A stretch of DNA of 64,000 nucleotides, taken from Psychrobacillus sp. FSL K6-2836 (GTDB lineage Bacteria; Bacillota; Bacilli; Bacillales_A; Planococcaceae). Numbering within the stretch: position 1 is the stretch's first letter; the number at the start of each line of letters is the position of its first letter. The stretch spans positions 186,001 through 250,000 of the forward strand of contig NZ_JBBOOM010000001.1 of NCBI RefSeq assembly GCF_038003085.1, in the 5' to 3' direction. The notes beneath the pieces were generated by a model. That model was not told the origin of the DNA. It worked only from the letters and a program-made list of their open reading frames with translations, and did not search any database. Below, piece by piece: positions 1-8,941 of this stretch. The position numbers and the translations under genes are program-made.

Positions 1-954
1 GTATTATATAAACTTATTAAAGAGGCAGATGTTTTTATCGAAAATTATCGTCCAGGTGTTACGAAGAAACTTGGAATTGATTATGATACGTTGAAAGCTT
101 TAAACCCGGCTTTGATATATTGTTCTATTTCCGGCTATGGTCAAACAGGCCCTTATAAAGATAAGGGTGGGTATGATATTATGGCCCAAGGGCTTTCTGG
201 GCTGATCGATATGACTGGAGAAAAAGGAGGAAAACCTGTCAAAGTTGGTATTGCTATACATGATATTGCAGCAGCACAAACGGCCATCCAATCTATTTTA
301 TCCGCCTATATTTATCGCCTCAAAAAAGGCACGGGACAATATATTGATGTCTCTTTAGTAGATTCGGGTCTAGCATGGACTGTGTGGGAAGCTGCAGCTT
401 ATTTTGGTAAAGGTGAAGTACCCCAAAGAAATGGCACGGCACATCGTGTTTCTGCACCCTACCAAGGCTATAAAACAAAGGATGGATTTATCCTTATTGG
501 TGCAGGAAATCAGAGGCTTTGGGAAAAGTTTTGCCTACATGTTGTCCAAAAACCAGAATGGCTTACAGATGAACGATTTTTAACAAATAGTATTCGAGCA
601 AAAAATGCTAGTCAACTTGAGGTTGAAATAGAGGAAGTTTTCGGAGAACATCCCTCCTCATTCTGGCTAGAGTTATTAGATGCTGGCGGCGTCCCTTCTG
701 GACCTATCTATTCGTATGATCAAACACTGAATGATGAACATATTTTATCGAGAGATATGATATTAGATTACGAGCATCCTGTAGCAGGAGCAATGAAAAC
801 TCTAGGGTTTCCGGCTAAATTCTCCGAAACACCCGGACAATTCAAATATGCCGCCCCACTTCTTGGTCAGCATAACAAAGAAATACTTACGGAGCTTGGA
901 TACACAGAAGACGAAGTACATACATTCATGTCTGATAAAGTTTTGAATGGATAA
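1..954 (+). CDS. CaiB/BaiF family CoA-transferase, 3' part
   Basis: Open reading frame already running at the window edge (residues ADVFIENYRPGV and the LNPALIYCSISGYGQTGP block precede or overlap the first possible internal start at 91), so the 5' end is missing. Class III CoA-transferases move CoA between carboxylic acids through aspartyl-CoA intermediates. The ENYRPG, SGYGQTGP, GGYD and 'G-GQYIDVSLVDS' blocks are typical of the family; the Asp in GIAIHD is the likely catalytic residue, from memory of formyl-CoA transferase. The C-terminal block with HPVAG and LGQHN is present, so the 3' end is complete. The substrate cannot be told from sequence. No same-strand gene follows; the next gene is convergent. 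Confidence 0.9.
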   Translation, partial: VLYKLIKEADVFIENYRPGVTKKLGIDYDTLKALNPALIYCSISGYGQTGPYKDKGGYDIMAQGLSGLIDMTGEKGGKPVKVGIAIHDIAAAQTAIQSILSAYIYRLKKGTGQYIDVSLVDSGLAWTVWEAAAYFGKGEVPQRNGTAHRVSAPYQGYKTKDGFILIGAGNQRLWEKFCLHVVQKPEWLTDERFLTNSIRAKNASQLEVEIEEVFGEHPSSFWLELLDAGGVPSGPIYSYDQTLNDEHILSRDMILDYEHPVAGAMKTLGFPAKFSETPGQFKYAAPLLGQHNKEILTELGYTEDEVHTFMSDKVLNG

Positions 955-959
955 TTGAT

Positions 960-1055
960 GGGCGCTTAAAGCAGTTTTTATGGGCTATCTTGCTTAATTT
1001 AAGGACTATTTAGAGATATTTATGGGTTATTTTCAACACTTTATGGGTTATACAA
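960..1055. repeat. Degenerate ATGGGYTAT words
   Basis: Three spaced copies of a word close to TTTATGGG(C/T)TAT occur between the CoA-transferase stop and the following inverted repeat (near 983, 1020 and 1041). Similar words recur near 22115-22175. There is no open frame of note. Function unknown; it may be a degenerate intergenic repeat family. Confidence 0.35.
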
Positions 1056-1060
1056 AAAAA

Positions 1061-1305
1061 GAGACTGGGACAGAAGTAGAAATTTTATTGGATAAGGAGA
1101 AACCTTTACTAAATAATGGATATTTAATAAAATTGATTGAAATGGAGGGGCGACTCCTACGGGAATAGCGTGACGCCTGAGACTACAGGCTCAGGCCACG
1201 CCCGTGGAAAGCGTCCCTGGAATGGAAATCAATTTTGTGCACAGCAAAAAAAACAGCATTTTTCTCACAGAGAAAAATGCTGTTTTGGGGTTCTGTCCCA
1301 GCCTC
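1061..1305. repeat. Terminal-inverted-repeat element with an inner palindrome
   Basis: GAGACTGGGACAGAA at 1061-1075 is matched in inverse orientation by TTCTGTCCCAGCCTC at 1291-1305 with one mismatch, enclosing about 215 bp. Inside lies a 'GGCGACTCC...GGAAAGCGTCCC' hairpin element (about 1143-1218; its inner arms GCCTGAG/CTCAGGC pair), a family repeated elsewhere in the window, and a perfect terminator stem. The right arm touches the stop codon of the SEC-C gene. It could be a terminator-like element split by insertion of the GGCGACTCC repeat, or a MITE. Confidence 0.6.
1241..1285 (-). terminator. Intrinsic terminator of the SEC-C gene
   Basis: A perfect 15-bp stem (1251-1265 with 1271-1285, loop CACAG) just beyond the leftward gene. 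On the minus strand the stem is followed by a run of T, giving a strong rho-independent terminator. Confidence 0.8.
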
Positions 1306-3149
1306 TAAATTATTGGCTGCAATAATGTCCAAATTACTTTTCCTTCTTCGGGACTATCTGGAGTTATAGCGATAGAATTTGGATATGGTAAAACGGGTGC
1401 TTTTATACGATAATAGTTTGCTACATATGAATTATCATCCATTGCCATTTCATAAGCATCCTGTGTTTCTTTCGAGAAGAAGCTTTTCTTTTTTTCTATT
1501 GTCCAACGGAACCAGCTAAAAAAAGCATTATCTGAATCCTGGTAATGACTCATTAAACTCTCTGCTTCCTCTATTTTGTTTAATGCAATTAATGTAGCAA
1601 CTGCAGGATAACGTGCGCCTTGATGATCAGATGGATTTAATTGTAGAATTTTATTTAATAGATTAAACGCCTCTTTGAATTTTTTCTGCTCAAAACACGA
1701 TATTCCGTATTTAAACAAGGCTCTTAAATAAGGTCTGTTCGGCAAATAACCCCATACAACTTCAAAATTTGGATCAAATTGCTTTTCTCCAATACGTATC
1801 GCTTCTTCGAAATGGGCAGACTGTTCTGTTTCTTCTATATAATCTATTTTTAACAATATCGCATCAACATTTTGTGGATCAAGCTCATAAGCAAGAGAAG
1901 CTAGTCGTCTCTTTTCTATCAAATCAGTAGATATATACGCTTCATACGCATACTTTTGCGATGCTTCTTTATCATTTGCTGGGTTAAATTCTTTGTCTTT
2001 ATAAATATCAATATATCTACTCATCTCTTTCTCGTTTTTAACCGAAACTTTGCTGAGATGCATACCCATTTTCCAGTTTGAAAATTCTACTAGGTTTGCA
2101 TTTGTTCCAACTTCAAACGCAAAAACAGGATTCGGGTTTAAATTTTCTTTTGATATTTCATTCTCATAAAACTCCGTGAATAATCCTTCATATTTGTTTG
2201 CTGTACTAGGTGATACATCTAAAAACGATGAGATTTCTTTTTTTGTCCAACTATATGGAATGATTGAATTCAGCATACCAAATTGCAATGCTCCTGCCAC
2301 TAATGCAGTAGGTTTCAGCATGCTCCTCGGAATTCCTCTTCTTTGGATATATTCGATAAAGATATACATTAGCTTATCACTTTTAATATCCATTTCTACT
2401 AAACTAGTATGTAAAATAGAAATAAGCTCTAGCTCTTCTTCATTAAATAACTCCTCGATGGCAGATTCTTTATCTCCTAATATTACATAACACTCTATTA
2501 TATATTTATTGTAAAAATCAGCGACTGATTCACTATTACTGTTGTTATACAAAAGTTTCACACGCTCAACTAGCGCTTCATCTTTCGCAGGGAATACGAT
2601 TAAAGAATTTAATAGCTTATAGTATCTTTCTTGTTGCCTGGAATCTAAAAGAAAATGTCCGAAAATAAAGTCTCCAACACCACCCTCGAATGGATTTGGA
2701 ATTTCTATTACTACCTTTTCTTCCGAAAATACATCAACAACTTCTGCACTATTATTATTGATTTGTGAAATAGTTCCAAGTATTACATGAGGTTTCATCC
2801 AACCTTCTAATACAGTTTGAACTCTCGGTCTTTTCGATTTAGCCGATTCTCGTTCTAAATGCAATTCCCAAATATCTACACGACGATTAAAGTAATAACA
2901 GTCTCCCATAATCGCACTCACTTTATCATTTTCGAATCGATCTGATAAATATTCCTCTCTGTCGCCAATCCACCTATAAATTTCATTTGTTTCCTGTTTA
3001 GTTGGGTGAGCATGAAAAAAGTTTAGTAGCACTTGTTCTAATTCTTTATTTACTTCTTCATCTATTGAAATGATATTTTCTTTATTTAAACAGCAAGCTT
3101 TATATTTTTTCCCACTATTACATGGACAAGGGTCATTTCTACCAGTCAT
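1305..3149 (-). CDS. SEC-C motif protein with HTH-like and TPR-like regions
   Basis: A 614-residue protein of unknown function. The N-terminus (TGRNDPCPCNSGKKYKACC) is a SEC-C zinc-binding motif like the SecA tail. A helix-turn-helix-like stretch (WTKKEISSFLDVSPSTANKY) lies near residues 300-325, and helical TPR-like repeats occupy roughly residues 430-535 (KYGISCFEQKKFKEAFNLLNK). The start is supported by AAAGGAG eight bases upstream of ATG. It sits downstream of the moa operon with a 47-bp gap and could be read through from it. SEC-C/TPR proteins are widespread and mostly uncharacterised; DNA or protein binding is inference only. Confidence 0.75.
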   Translation of the reverse strand: MTGRNDPCPCNSGKKYKACCLNKENIISIDEEVNKELEQVLLNFFHAHPTKQETNEIYRWIGDREEYLSDRFENDKVSAIMGDCYYFNRRVDIWELHLERESAKSKRPRVQTVLEGWMKPHVILGTISQINNNSAEVVDVFSEEKVVIEIPNPFEGGVGDFIFGHFLLDSRQQERYYKLLNSLIVFPAKDEALVERVKLLYNNSNSESVADFYNKYIIECYVILGDKESAIEELFNEEELELISILHTSLVEMDIKSDKLMYIFIEYIQRRGIPRSMLKPTALVAGALQFGMLNSIIPYSWTKKEISSFLDVSPSTANKYEGLFTEFYENEISKENLNPNPVFAFEVGTNANLVEFSNWKMGMHLSKVSVKNEKEMSRYIDIYKDKEFNPANDKEASQKYAYEAYISTDLIEKRRLASLAYELDPQNVDAILLKIDYIEETEQSAHFEEAIRIGEKQFDPNFEVVWGYLPNRPYLRALFKYGISCFEQKKFKEAFNLLNKILQLNPSDHQGARYPAVATLIALNKIEEAESLMSHYQDSDNAFFSWFRWTIEKKKSFFSKETQDAYEMAMDDNSYVANYYRIKAPVLPYPNSIAITPDSPEEGKVIWTLLQPII

Positions 3150-3196
3150 TTGTTAATCTCCTTTACATCGAACTATACTTTCAAGCCGTTACAACA

Positions 3197-3613
3197 TTAA
3201 AATAATAGTCGTTCTTCGTCTCTACTATGAATTTCATTGACTGTCAGAAGTGCGTAAAATCGTTGAATCACTGCCTCATTTAAACCATGCTCACTTCGAA
3301 TTTCCTTAATATCTTTTGCAATAATTCGGAGTAAATCATGGTCTCTTTCTAGTTTTATAACAACATCTCTTAGAGCAGGATTTTCTTCCACTTTTTCTTG
3401 ATAGAATCCTGACTCCTCAGCATCTGCATGACTAATAACTCTTGTCTCCCAATAATCTAATAAGTCATCCGCAGCTAAATTTGCCGCTTCTAGCTCACGT
3501 GATTTCAATAATTCTAAAAAATTATTCGTTTTTTGTATTGCCCCAGAAAGTCCACCCTCATGAATTGCATGATGTGAATGTAGTTGTTTCAATGCTGGCC
3601 CTGGTTTAGTCAT
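3197..3613 (-). CDS. Hemerythrin HHE domain protein
   Basis: A 138-residue four-helix hemerythrin-like protein, expected to bind a di-iron centre and through it O2, NO or iron. The His/Glu pattern is visible: HSHHAIHEGG near the N-terminus, HADAEE in the middle, ERDHDLL, and HSRDEERLLF at the end. The start at 3613 is preferred because GGAGG lies six bases upstream; an ATG six bases earlier abuts the GGAGG. It is the last gene of the molybdenum-cofactor operon, 14 bp after moaA, so it is probably co-expressed with anaerobic Moco synthesis. A second hemerythrin follows nreC in this window. Confidence 0.85.
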   Translation of the reverse strand: MTKPGPALKQLHSHHAIHEGGLSGAIQKTNNFLELLKSRELEAANLAADDLLDYWETRVISHADAEESGFYQEKVEENPALRDVVIKLERDHDLLRIIAKDIKEIRSEHGLNEAVIQRFYALLTVNEIHSRDEERLLF

Positions 3614-3627
3614 GTTCATCCTCCTTT

Positions 3628-4644
3628 TTATCCCCCAATATAGGACATATTTATTTTCGTACGATTTTTAGCGGTTTCTTCTGTTCTTTCATCAGAATAC
3701 CGATCTGTTCTACGCTCCCACACATTTTTGATAGCTTTCGCTAACTCATCATCTGTAGCTCCACTTCGGATGAGCTCTCGTAAGTCAAATCCATTAGTAG
3801 CAAATAAACATGTATAAAACTTTCCATCCGATGAAAGTCTTGCTCTAGTACAGGACGAACAAAAAGATTCTGAAACAGAAGTGATAAAACCTACTTGAGA
3901 TTCAGTTCCTGCATATTGATAACGTTCTGCAACTTCACCAAAATAGTCTTTATCAACAGGCTTCAAATCAAATTCTTCTTGAAGCATTGTTAAAATTTGT
4001 TTTTTCGTTATCACTTTTTCAAAACTCCAGGCATTATCATTCCCTACATCCATAAATTCGATAAAGCGGAGTGTAATTCCTTGTTCTTTAAAATACTTAG
4101 CCATTGGAATAATCTCTTGATCATTCACATTTTTTTGTACGACCATATTTACTTTGATTTCAAAACCAAGATTCTTGGCAAATTGTATATTTTCTAAAAT
4201 GAAGGAAGGTTTTATACCTCTTCCATTGAGATTTCCAAATAAGTTTTCATCTAATGCATCCAGACTAATATTGAGTCTAGTTAATCCAGCCTCTTTCAAT
4301 TTTTGACCATATTGCTTCAATAGTACTCCGTTTGTTGTTAGACCTACGTCTTTAATATTGTTCAAAGTGAGTAATTTTTTAACCAACTCATCTATATTTC
4401 TTCGCATTAATGGCTCTCCACCCGTTAAGCGGATTTTTTTCACACCAAAACTTTCAAAGATTTTTGCCAATCTTTCCATTTCTTCAAACGTTAATAATTC
4501 TTCTCGAGGTAAAAATACATAGTCATCACCGAAAATTTCTTTAGGCATGCAATATGAACAACGGAAATTACAGCGATCGGTTACTGAAATTCGCAGATCT
4601 CTCATTGGCCTATTTAATTGATCTCGCAATATATTAACCGACAT
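3628..4644 (-). CDS. moaA: GTP 3',8-cyclase MoaA
   Basis: Radical-SAM enzyme that converts GTP to the 3',8-cyclo intermediate, the first step of molybdopterin synthesis. The N-terminal SAM cluster motif is CNFRCSYC (C-X3-C-X2-C), and the C-terminal GTP-side cluster is CSSC plus a Cys in [14 protein letters not shown] is the SAM-binding GGE motif. The ATG at 4644 has GGAAGTG about eight bases upstream and is preferred to a GTG nine bases earlier. Length 338 fits the family. The C-terminal GG tail expected of MoaA is present (MSYIGG). It follows mobA by 16 bp in the moa operon. Confidence 0.96.
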   Translation of the reverse strand: MSVNILRDQLNRPMRDLRISVTDRCNFRCSYCMPKEIFGDDYVFLPREELLTFEEMERLAKIFESFGVKKIRLTGGEPLMRRNIDELVKKLLTLNNIKDVGLTTNGVLLKQYGQKLKEAGLTRLNISLDALDENLFGNLNGRGIKPSFILENIQFAKNLGFEIKVNMVVQKNVNDQEIIPMAKYFKEQGITLRFIEFMDVGNDNAWSFEKVITKKQILTMLQEEFDLKPVDKDYFGEVAERYQYAGTESQVGFITSVSESFCSSCTRARLSSDGKFYTCLFATNGFDLRELIRSGATDDELAKAIKNVWERRTDRYSDERTEETAKNRTKINMSYIGG

Positions 4645-4660
4645 ACATTTCACTTCCTTT

Positions 4661-5221
4661 TCATAGAGGTTTATTTATATTTTGGAACACTGTCGCTGGT
4701 TTATCACTAATCTGATTTGCTAAAATCCATTCTGTATCTACAGCTGACATAAACTGCATTACACTTAGGTTTTTATTCATTAAAGTTTGATATATTTTTT
4801 CTTTTAAACTGCTATTCCATATACTTACAAGCGGATGAAATATTTCATCTTGTTTTACGGCTTTTATGTCTCCAGTAGATGGAAAAAGAGTTAACTGCTT
4901 TAACTCTTTTCTTGTTATAAATGGCATGTCGCACGGAAGTACTACATATTGATCTGCATTTATAATGTCCATACCTGTATAGATACCGGCTAGAGGTCCA
5001 TCCCCAGAAAACCTATGATCATCAGTAGATAAAAAAAGATTCTTTGGAAATAAAGGCAATAACTCTTCCCTCGTAATGATAATTACGTCATCACATACTT
5101 TATCTAATGCTGCATAAGCCCATTCATAAAAATACTGATCCTTCAATTTTGCAAATGCTTTTGGTGAACCAAATCTCCGGGACCTACCTCCCGCAAGTAA
5201 AATTCCAACCGTTTCCATCAT
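4661..5221 (-). CDS. mobA: Molybdenum cofactor guanylyltransferase MobA
   Basis: Attaches GMP to Moco, forming the MGD cofactor needed by the narG nitrate reductase encoded in this window. The N-terminal nucleotide-binding motif [15 protein letters not shown] is present, as are the metal-binding Asp in LPCDMPF and the [16 protein letters not shown] region. Length 186 is usual. It overlaps the moaD stop by ATGA, which implies translational coupling. Together with mobB it shows the operon makes bis-MGD rather than only plain Moco. Confidence 0.93.
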   Translation of the reverse strand: MMETVGILLAGGRSRRFGSPKAFAKLKDQYFYEWAYAALDKVCDDVIIITREELLPLFPKNLFLSTDDHRFSGDGPLAGIYTGMDIINADQYVVLPCDMPFITRKELKQLTLFPSTGDIKAVKQDEIFHPLVSIWNSSLKEKIYQTLMNKNLSVMQFMSAVDTEWILANQISDKPATVFQNINKPL

Positions 5222-5451
5222 CCGCCACTAACTGGTGGAATTAAGGCAATGATGTCTTTTTCTTCAATAATATCATCTAATAAGGCATATTCTTCATTGA
5301 TAGCTACTTGAATTATTCCATCTGCCAGTCCTTCATATTTACGTCGAAGTTCCTCTAATAATTGTTTCACTGTTTTTCCTGCAAATGTAAACTCTTCTTT
5401 ATCTACGCCTGTCTTTTCCTTCAAACCTGCAAAATACAATACTGTAATCAT
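5218..5451 (-). CDS. moaD: Molybdopterin synthase small subunit MoaD
   Basis: A 77-residue ubiquitin-fold sulfur carrier ending in the obligatory Gly-Gly tail (IPPVSGG). The C-terminal thiocarboxylate made by MoeB donates sulfur to MoaE. The ATG at 5451 is chosen because AAGGAG lies eight bases upstream and the protein then starts MITVLYFAGL, as in other MoaD proteins; the frame stays open upstream but only inside moaE. It overlaps the moaE stop by 4 bp and the mobA start by 4 bp. Confidence 0.93.
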   Translation of the reverse strand: MITVLYFAGLKEKTGVDKEEFTFAGKTVKQLLEELRRKYEGLADGIIQVAINEEYALLDDIIEEKDIIALIPPVSGG

Positions 5452-5894
5452 TTCAATTCTCCTTCCACTACTGGCATTTGTTTTTGGTCTCCTATCCATT
5501 CCTGTCCGTTCTCCCAAATTTCTTTCTTCCATATTGGTACAATTTCTTTTATACGCTCAATGGCATATTCATTTGCTTCATATGCGACCTTCCGATGTGG
5601 TGATGAAACTGCGATAACGACTGCAATATCCGAAATTTCTAATTTTCCAATTCGATGTGCTATCGCTACTTTTGTGTTTGGCCATTGTTCTTCAATTTCT
5701 TTCCCAATTTGTGCTAGTTTTTTTTCGGCCATCGGTATATATGCCTCATAAGAAAGATAAATAGTTCTTACTCCCTTTGTCCATTCCCGAACATGACCTG
5801 TAAATACGGTTACTGCTCCTGCAGAAGCATGGAGCACAGCTTTTCTATAAGGTTCTGGATCTATCTCCGTTTCAACGATTTCAAATAGTTTCAA
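5448..5894 (-). CDS. moaE: Molybdopterin synthase large subunit MoaE
   Basis: Catalytic subunit that turns precursor Z (cPMP) into molybdopterin with sulfur from MoaD. Signature blocks are GAVTVFTGHVR, YLSYEAYIPMAEKKL, AIAHRIGKLEI, VAVSSPHR and the C-terminal PIWKKEIWENGQEWIG. A TTG start at 5894 with GGTGGAG six bases upstream is preferred; a TTG at 5909 in frame is possible but lies within the putative ribosome binding site. The start overlaps the mobB 3' end. Confidence 0.93.
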   Translation of the reverse strand: MKLFEIVETEIDPEPYRKAVLHASAGAVTVFTGHVREWTKGVRTIYLSYEAYIPMAEKKLAQIGKEIEEQWPNTKVAIAHRIGKLEISDIAVVIAVSSPHRKVAYEANEYAIERIKEIVPIWKKEIWENGQEWIGDQKQMPVVEGELK

Positions 5895-6402
5895 GCTTAT
5901 CTCCACCAATCCAATCTATTAACCATTCGTTTAATAGAACTGTATTTTCTATATGTATCATAGGATAATTATCAATTTTCAGTTCGCCATGTACGATTAC
6001 ACAAACGATATTCGTTAGATGTTGAAGTGTCTCCCAATCTTTTAGCTCTTTAATAATAACTACTTTGTCGTAGTCTTCCTGTTTGTATCCTTCAATAATA
6101 ATTATTTCGGGATTACTAATCGCGGCTAATTGTACTAATTGCTTCAGCGTCCAATTATTCTTTAATTGATGCATTTGAATTGATTGGTCATCAACTGCAA
6201 TTGAGCAAGTTGCTCCAGAATGAAAAAACTTCATGCTATCTGTTTTATCGCTTGGAAAGTCTAAACCATTAGCATGTCCATGATGCTTAATAACAGAAAC
6301 CTCTTTCTCTATTGAAACGAGTTCCTTTACCCAATTTTCGATTAAAGTTGTCTTTCTACTATTTTTATACCCTACAACTTGTAAAATACTCACGGCATCC
6401 AT
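5881..6402 (-). CDS. mobB: Molybdopterin-guanine dinucleotide biosynthesis protein MobB
   Basis: GTP-binding adaptor that assists MobA. The P-loop here reads GYKNSRKTTLIENWV, so Ser-Arg-Lys-Thr replaces the usual Gly-Lys-Thr; MobB P-loops are usually G-x-S-x-S-G-K-T, making this slightly divergent. The HHGHANGLDFPSDKTDS block and IIIEGYKQEDYDKV are typical of MobB. Length 173 is normal. It overlaps both moeA (13 bp) and moaE. The start has no strong ribosome binding site; a GTG nine bases later is an alternative. Confidence 0.88.
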   Translation of the reverse strand: MDAVSILQVVGYKNSRKTTLIENWVKELVSIEKEVSVIKHHGHANGLDFPSDKTDSMKFFHSGATCSIAVDDQSIQMHQLKNNWTLKQLVQLAAISNPEIIIIEGYKQEDYDKVVIIKELKDWETLQHLTNIVCVIVHGELKIDNYPMIHIENTVLLNEWLIDWIGGDKLETI

Positions 6403-7646
6403 GTTGAAATACCATTTTCATTTCCCAATAACAGAACATCTACTAAGTCACCTGCTACAAAGTTTCGGGTCCCACCTGGGAGTACTATCAACGCATTTCC
6501 TCTTGCAATAGAAGACACTGCGTTAGATTTGTTAAAGCCTGCGGGAGTTATAATTGCCTCATTCCCTTCGAACCTATACACACTTCGAACAAATCGAGTG
6601 AACGGATTAGGCTTCAAAAAGTCCTCTGTCAATTTTGCCTTTGTATGAGGAGTATAGGGCGAATTATTTAGCATCATATTTTCAATGGCTGGTTTTGCAA
6701 ACAATTCATACCCAGTAAAGCAAGCAGAAGGGTTACCCGAAAGTCCAAACAGTAATTTACCATTCGCAAATGCTGCAGTTGTCACACTACCAGGTCGCAT
6801 CGCTACTTTGTTAAATAATACTTCCGCCTGTAGTCTATGATAAATTTCTGGCAAATGATCGAAATCACCTACAGAAACCCCTCCTGTTGTTATAACACAG
6901 TCAGTTTCTTCCAATGCAGTTTTCACTAGTCGATAACAGCTTTCTAAATCATCCGAAAGAATTCCATAATATCGAGATTCAATACCCCGTCTTTTTAACT
7001 GAGCTTCAATCATCGGTCCATTGCTATTACGAATTTTTCCTGGTTCTAGTTCATCTTCAACTCCTAGAAGTTCAGTCCCCGTGCAAAGAATACCAACAAC
7101 AGGTTTTTTCCTAACTTTCACTTTTGCATACCCAAAAGTTGCTAAAAGTGCAATTATTCCTGGATGGATAAAAGTTCCAGATGGTATCAACATTTCTCCC
7201 TTTTTCGAGTCTTCACCCTGTAAAGAAACGTTTTCAAGCGGTTTAAATGCCTTGCGAATAGTAAAGGATTCTTCGCTTTCCACCGTTTGCTCTAACATTA
7301 CAACTGCATCTGCCCCTTTTGGAATAGGAGCTCCAGTCATAATACGTACTGCTTCTGACTTGCCAAGAGCATGATTAGAAACTTGTCCAGCTCCAATATG
7401 ATCTTTCACTCTAAATTGAATACGATTATCTCCGCTTGCACCAATCGAATCTTCCGAACGGATTGCAAAGCCATCATATGGAGAATTATTAAATGAAGGT
7501 ACATCATGCTTTGCAATAATTGGTTCTGCCAAAATGTATCCATAACTATCCGAAAGGGTAATTTCGATTATTGGCAAAGCATTTGCCTTGTCCATTACTC
7601 GTTCGATGGCATCCCTCACCGTAATTGGCTTTCTGATTTCTACCAT
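6390..7646 (-). CDS. moeA: Molybdopterin molybdenumtransferase MoeA
   Basis: Inserts molybdenum into adenylylated molybdopterin. Recognisable blocks are DVPSFNNSPYDGFAIR, GKSEAVRIMTGAPIPKGADAVVMLE, CTGTELL, ITTGGVSVGDFD and LFGLSGNPSACFTGYELF. The ATG at 7646 lies nine bases after AAGGAG and is preferred to an upstream TTG that abuts the ribosome binding site. It is the first gene of the leftward operon moeA-mobB-moaE-moaD-mobA-moaA-hemerythrin, whose cistrons overlap or are separated by at most 16 bp. Confidence 0.95.
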   Translation of the reverse strand: MVEIRKPITVRDAIERVMDKANALPIIEITLSDSYGYILAEPIIAKHDVPSFNNSPYDGFAIRSEDSIGASGDNRIQFRVKDHIGAGQVSNHALGKSEAVRIMTGAPIPKGADAVVMLEQTVESEESFTIRKAFKPLENVSLQGEDSKKGEMLIPSGTFIHPGIIALLATFGYAKVKVRKKPVVGILCTGTELLGVEDELEPGKIRNSNGPMIEAQLKRRGIESRYYGILSDDLESCYRLVKTALEETDCVITTGGVSVGDFDHLPEIYHRLQAEVLFNKVAMRPGSVTTAAFANGKLLFGLSGNPSACFTGYELFAKPAIENMMLNNSPYTPHTKAKLTEDFLKPNPFTRFVRSVYRFEGNEAIITPAGFNKSNAVSSIARGNALIVLPGGTRNFVAGDLVDVLLLGNENGISTWMP

Positions 7647-7697
7647 TTTTAACAACTCCTTCTACTACACATGCTATAATTTGTTTATCCCGGTTTA

Positions 7698-7903
7698 ACA
7701 GGCTGTAATACACCCCTCAACTTTTTTAGAGAAAATGAAAAATTGGAGGGGGATAAACAGCCTGTAAATCCCCGATTGGTTCGGGCCAACATGATGTTGG
7801 TCACTCAGGCATTGCCGCACGATGCGGCGTTATTTGCCTGAGTTCCATTTTCCATCAGTGTGGGATGAAGACCCCCCCACTGATGGAAGTTTCACTTTAT
7901 CCC
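7698..7903 (+). repeat. Multi-hairpin structured repeat, copy 1 (moaC leader)
   Basis: Four successive stems are visible: ACAGGCTGT (7698) with ACAGCCTGT (7757), enclosing CCCCTCAAC/AATTGGAGGGG; GGCCAACA/TGTTGGTC; ACTCAGGCA/TGCCTGAGT around a GCCGCA..TGCGGC inner stem; and CCATCAGTG/CACTGATGG. It ends in TTTCACTTTATCCC, 20 bp before moaC. The block 7776-7900 is repeated with few changes at 36432-36555. It may be an RNA leader or an inserted repeat. It sits between the divergent moeA and moaC genes, so promoters of both may lie in or beside it. Confidence 0.7.
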
Positions 7904-7922
7904 ACTTGAAAGGATGTAAATA

Positions 7923-8405
7923 ATGTCAGAACTTACACACTTTAATGAACAAGGGCGAGCAAAGATGGTAGATATTTCGGATAAAAACGAAACAACTAGA
8001 ACCGCTGTTGCCGTTTCCTCTGTCACTGTAAATGATACTATTAAAAGCCAAATCACCGAAGGTACCAATAAAAAAGGAGATGTATTTGCAGTTGCACAAG
8101 TAGCAGGTATAATGGCTGCAAAAAATACTTCTTCAATAATACCAATGTGTCATCCAATTCTCTTGTCAGGAATAAATATTACATTCGAATGGTCTAGTAA
8201 TGATTCAAATGTCATTAATATTCAATCAGAAGTAAAAACTATTGGTTCTACTGGTGTTGAAATGGAAGCACTTGTAGCTGCATCCGCAGCAGCTTTAACT
8301 ATTTACGATATGTGTAAGGCGGGTGGCAAAGATATGGTTATCGGATCTACTATGCTATTATCCAAAACTGGTGGCAAAAATGGCGATTATCAACGGGGAA
8401 ACTAG
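7923..8405 (+). CDS. moaC: Cyclic pyranopterin monophosphate synthase MoaC
   Basis: Converts the MoaA product to cPMP. Length 160 matches the family, and the expected blocks are all seen: [46 protein letters not shown] (with catalytic-region His), [15 protein letters not shown], and [16 protein letters not shown] containing the conserved Lys/Asp. GAAAGGATG precedes the ATG. It is read opposite to the rest of the Moco genes, from a leader made of the structured repeat. Confidence 0.96.
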   Translation: MSELTHFNEQGRAKMVDISDKNETTRTAVAVSSVTVNDTIKSQITEGTNKKGDVFAVAQVAGIMAAKNTSSIIPMCHPILLSGINITFEWSSNDSNVINIQSEVKTIGSTGVEMEALVAASAAALTIYDMCKAGGKDMVIGSTMLLSKTGGKNGDYQRGN

Positions 8406-8421
8406 TCTCTAGTTTCTCGTT
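8398..8421 (+). terminator. Terminator of moaC
   Basis: GAAACTAG/CTAGTTTC stem (8398-8405 with 8409-8416) followed by CGTTTTTATTT. The left arm includes the moaC stop codon. It lies between convergent moaC and moaB. Confidence 0.7.
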
Positions 8422-8422
8422 T

Positions 8423-8920
8423 TTATTTCGTTAATTCGAATACGATATGTTCAAGTTCTGGGAGAATCAGCTTGTTCATCGCTAACTTGATAGCTCCGAC
8501 CGAACCCGGTAGAACAAATACAGCTTTATCATTTACCACTCCGGCAACCGAACGACTAAGCATTGCTTTAGTTCCTACATCCTCTGTAAAACTTAGAAAC
8601 CGAAATAATTCTCCAAAACCACTAATCTCTTTAGTAAAGCTAGGTTGTATCGCTTCAATTGTACAATCCCTTATCGCGATGCCTGTCCCACCAGTTGTAA
8701 TAATGACATCTATATTGTCTTTTTTTGTCCAGGCTTTGAGTATAGCTTGAATTTCATTTATTTCATCCTTACATATTAACTTCTCCACTACATGTACAGA
8801 TGCCTGCTCCAATAATTGAGAAATTAATAATCCGCCTTTATCTGTTTCTTCTGTTCTAGTATCGCTTACTGTTAAAATTACAGCGTGTATTGTGCGATTT
8901 AATGCAAATTGAGTTGACAA
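8423..8920 (-). CDS. moaB: MogA/MoaB family molybdenum cofactor protein
   Basis: Adenylates molybdopterin, preparing it for MoeA. Motifs: [17 protein letters not shown] at the N-terminus, [21 protein letters not shown] containing the TTGGTG substrate-binding loop, and [15 protein letters not shown]. Length 165. The start is TTG with GGGAG ten bases upstream. It follows moeB by 21 bp on the same strand. The family covers MoaB and MogA; Bacillus versions are normally named MoaB. Confidence 0.9.
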   Translation of the reverse strand: MSTQFALNRTIHAVILTVSDTRTEETDKGGLLISQLLEQASVHVVEKLICKDEINEIQAILKAWTKKDNIDVIITTGGTGIAIRDCTIEAIQPSFTKEISGFGELFRFLSFTEDVGTKAMLSRSVAGVVNDKAVFVLPGSVGAIKLAMNKLILPELEHIVFELTK

Positions 8921-8941
8921 TCGTTCCAGTCTCCCATCATT

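Noticed and set aside
1137-1325. 62-codon frame
   Set aside because: It lies wholly inside the inverted-repeat element and terminator.
7698-7903. Known Moco riboswitch upstream of moaC
   Set aside because: I cannot match it to the consensus from memory, and a near-identical copy at 36.4 kb has no Moco gene; kept as a structured repeat only.
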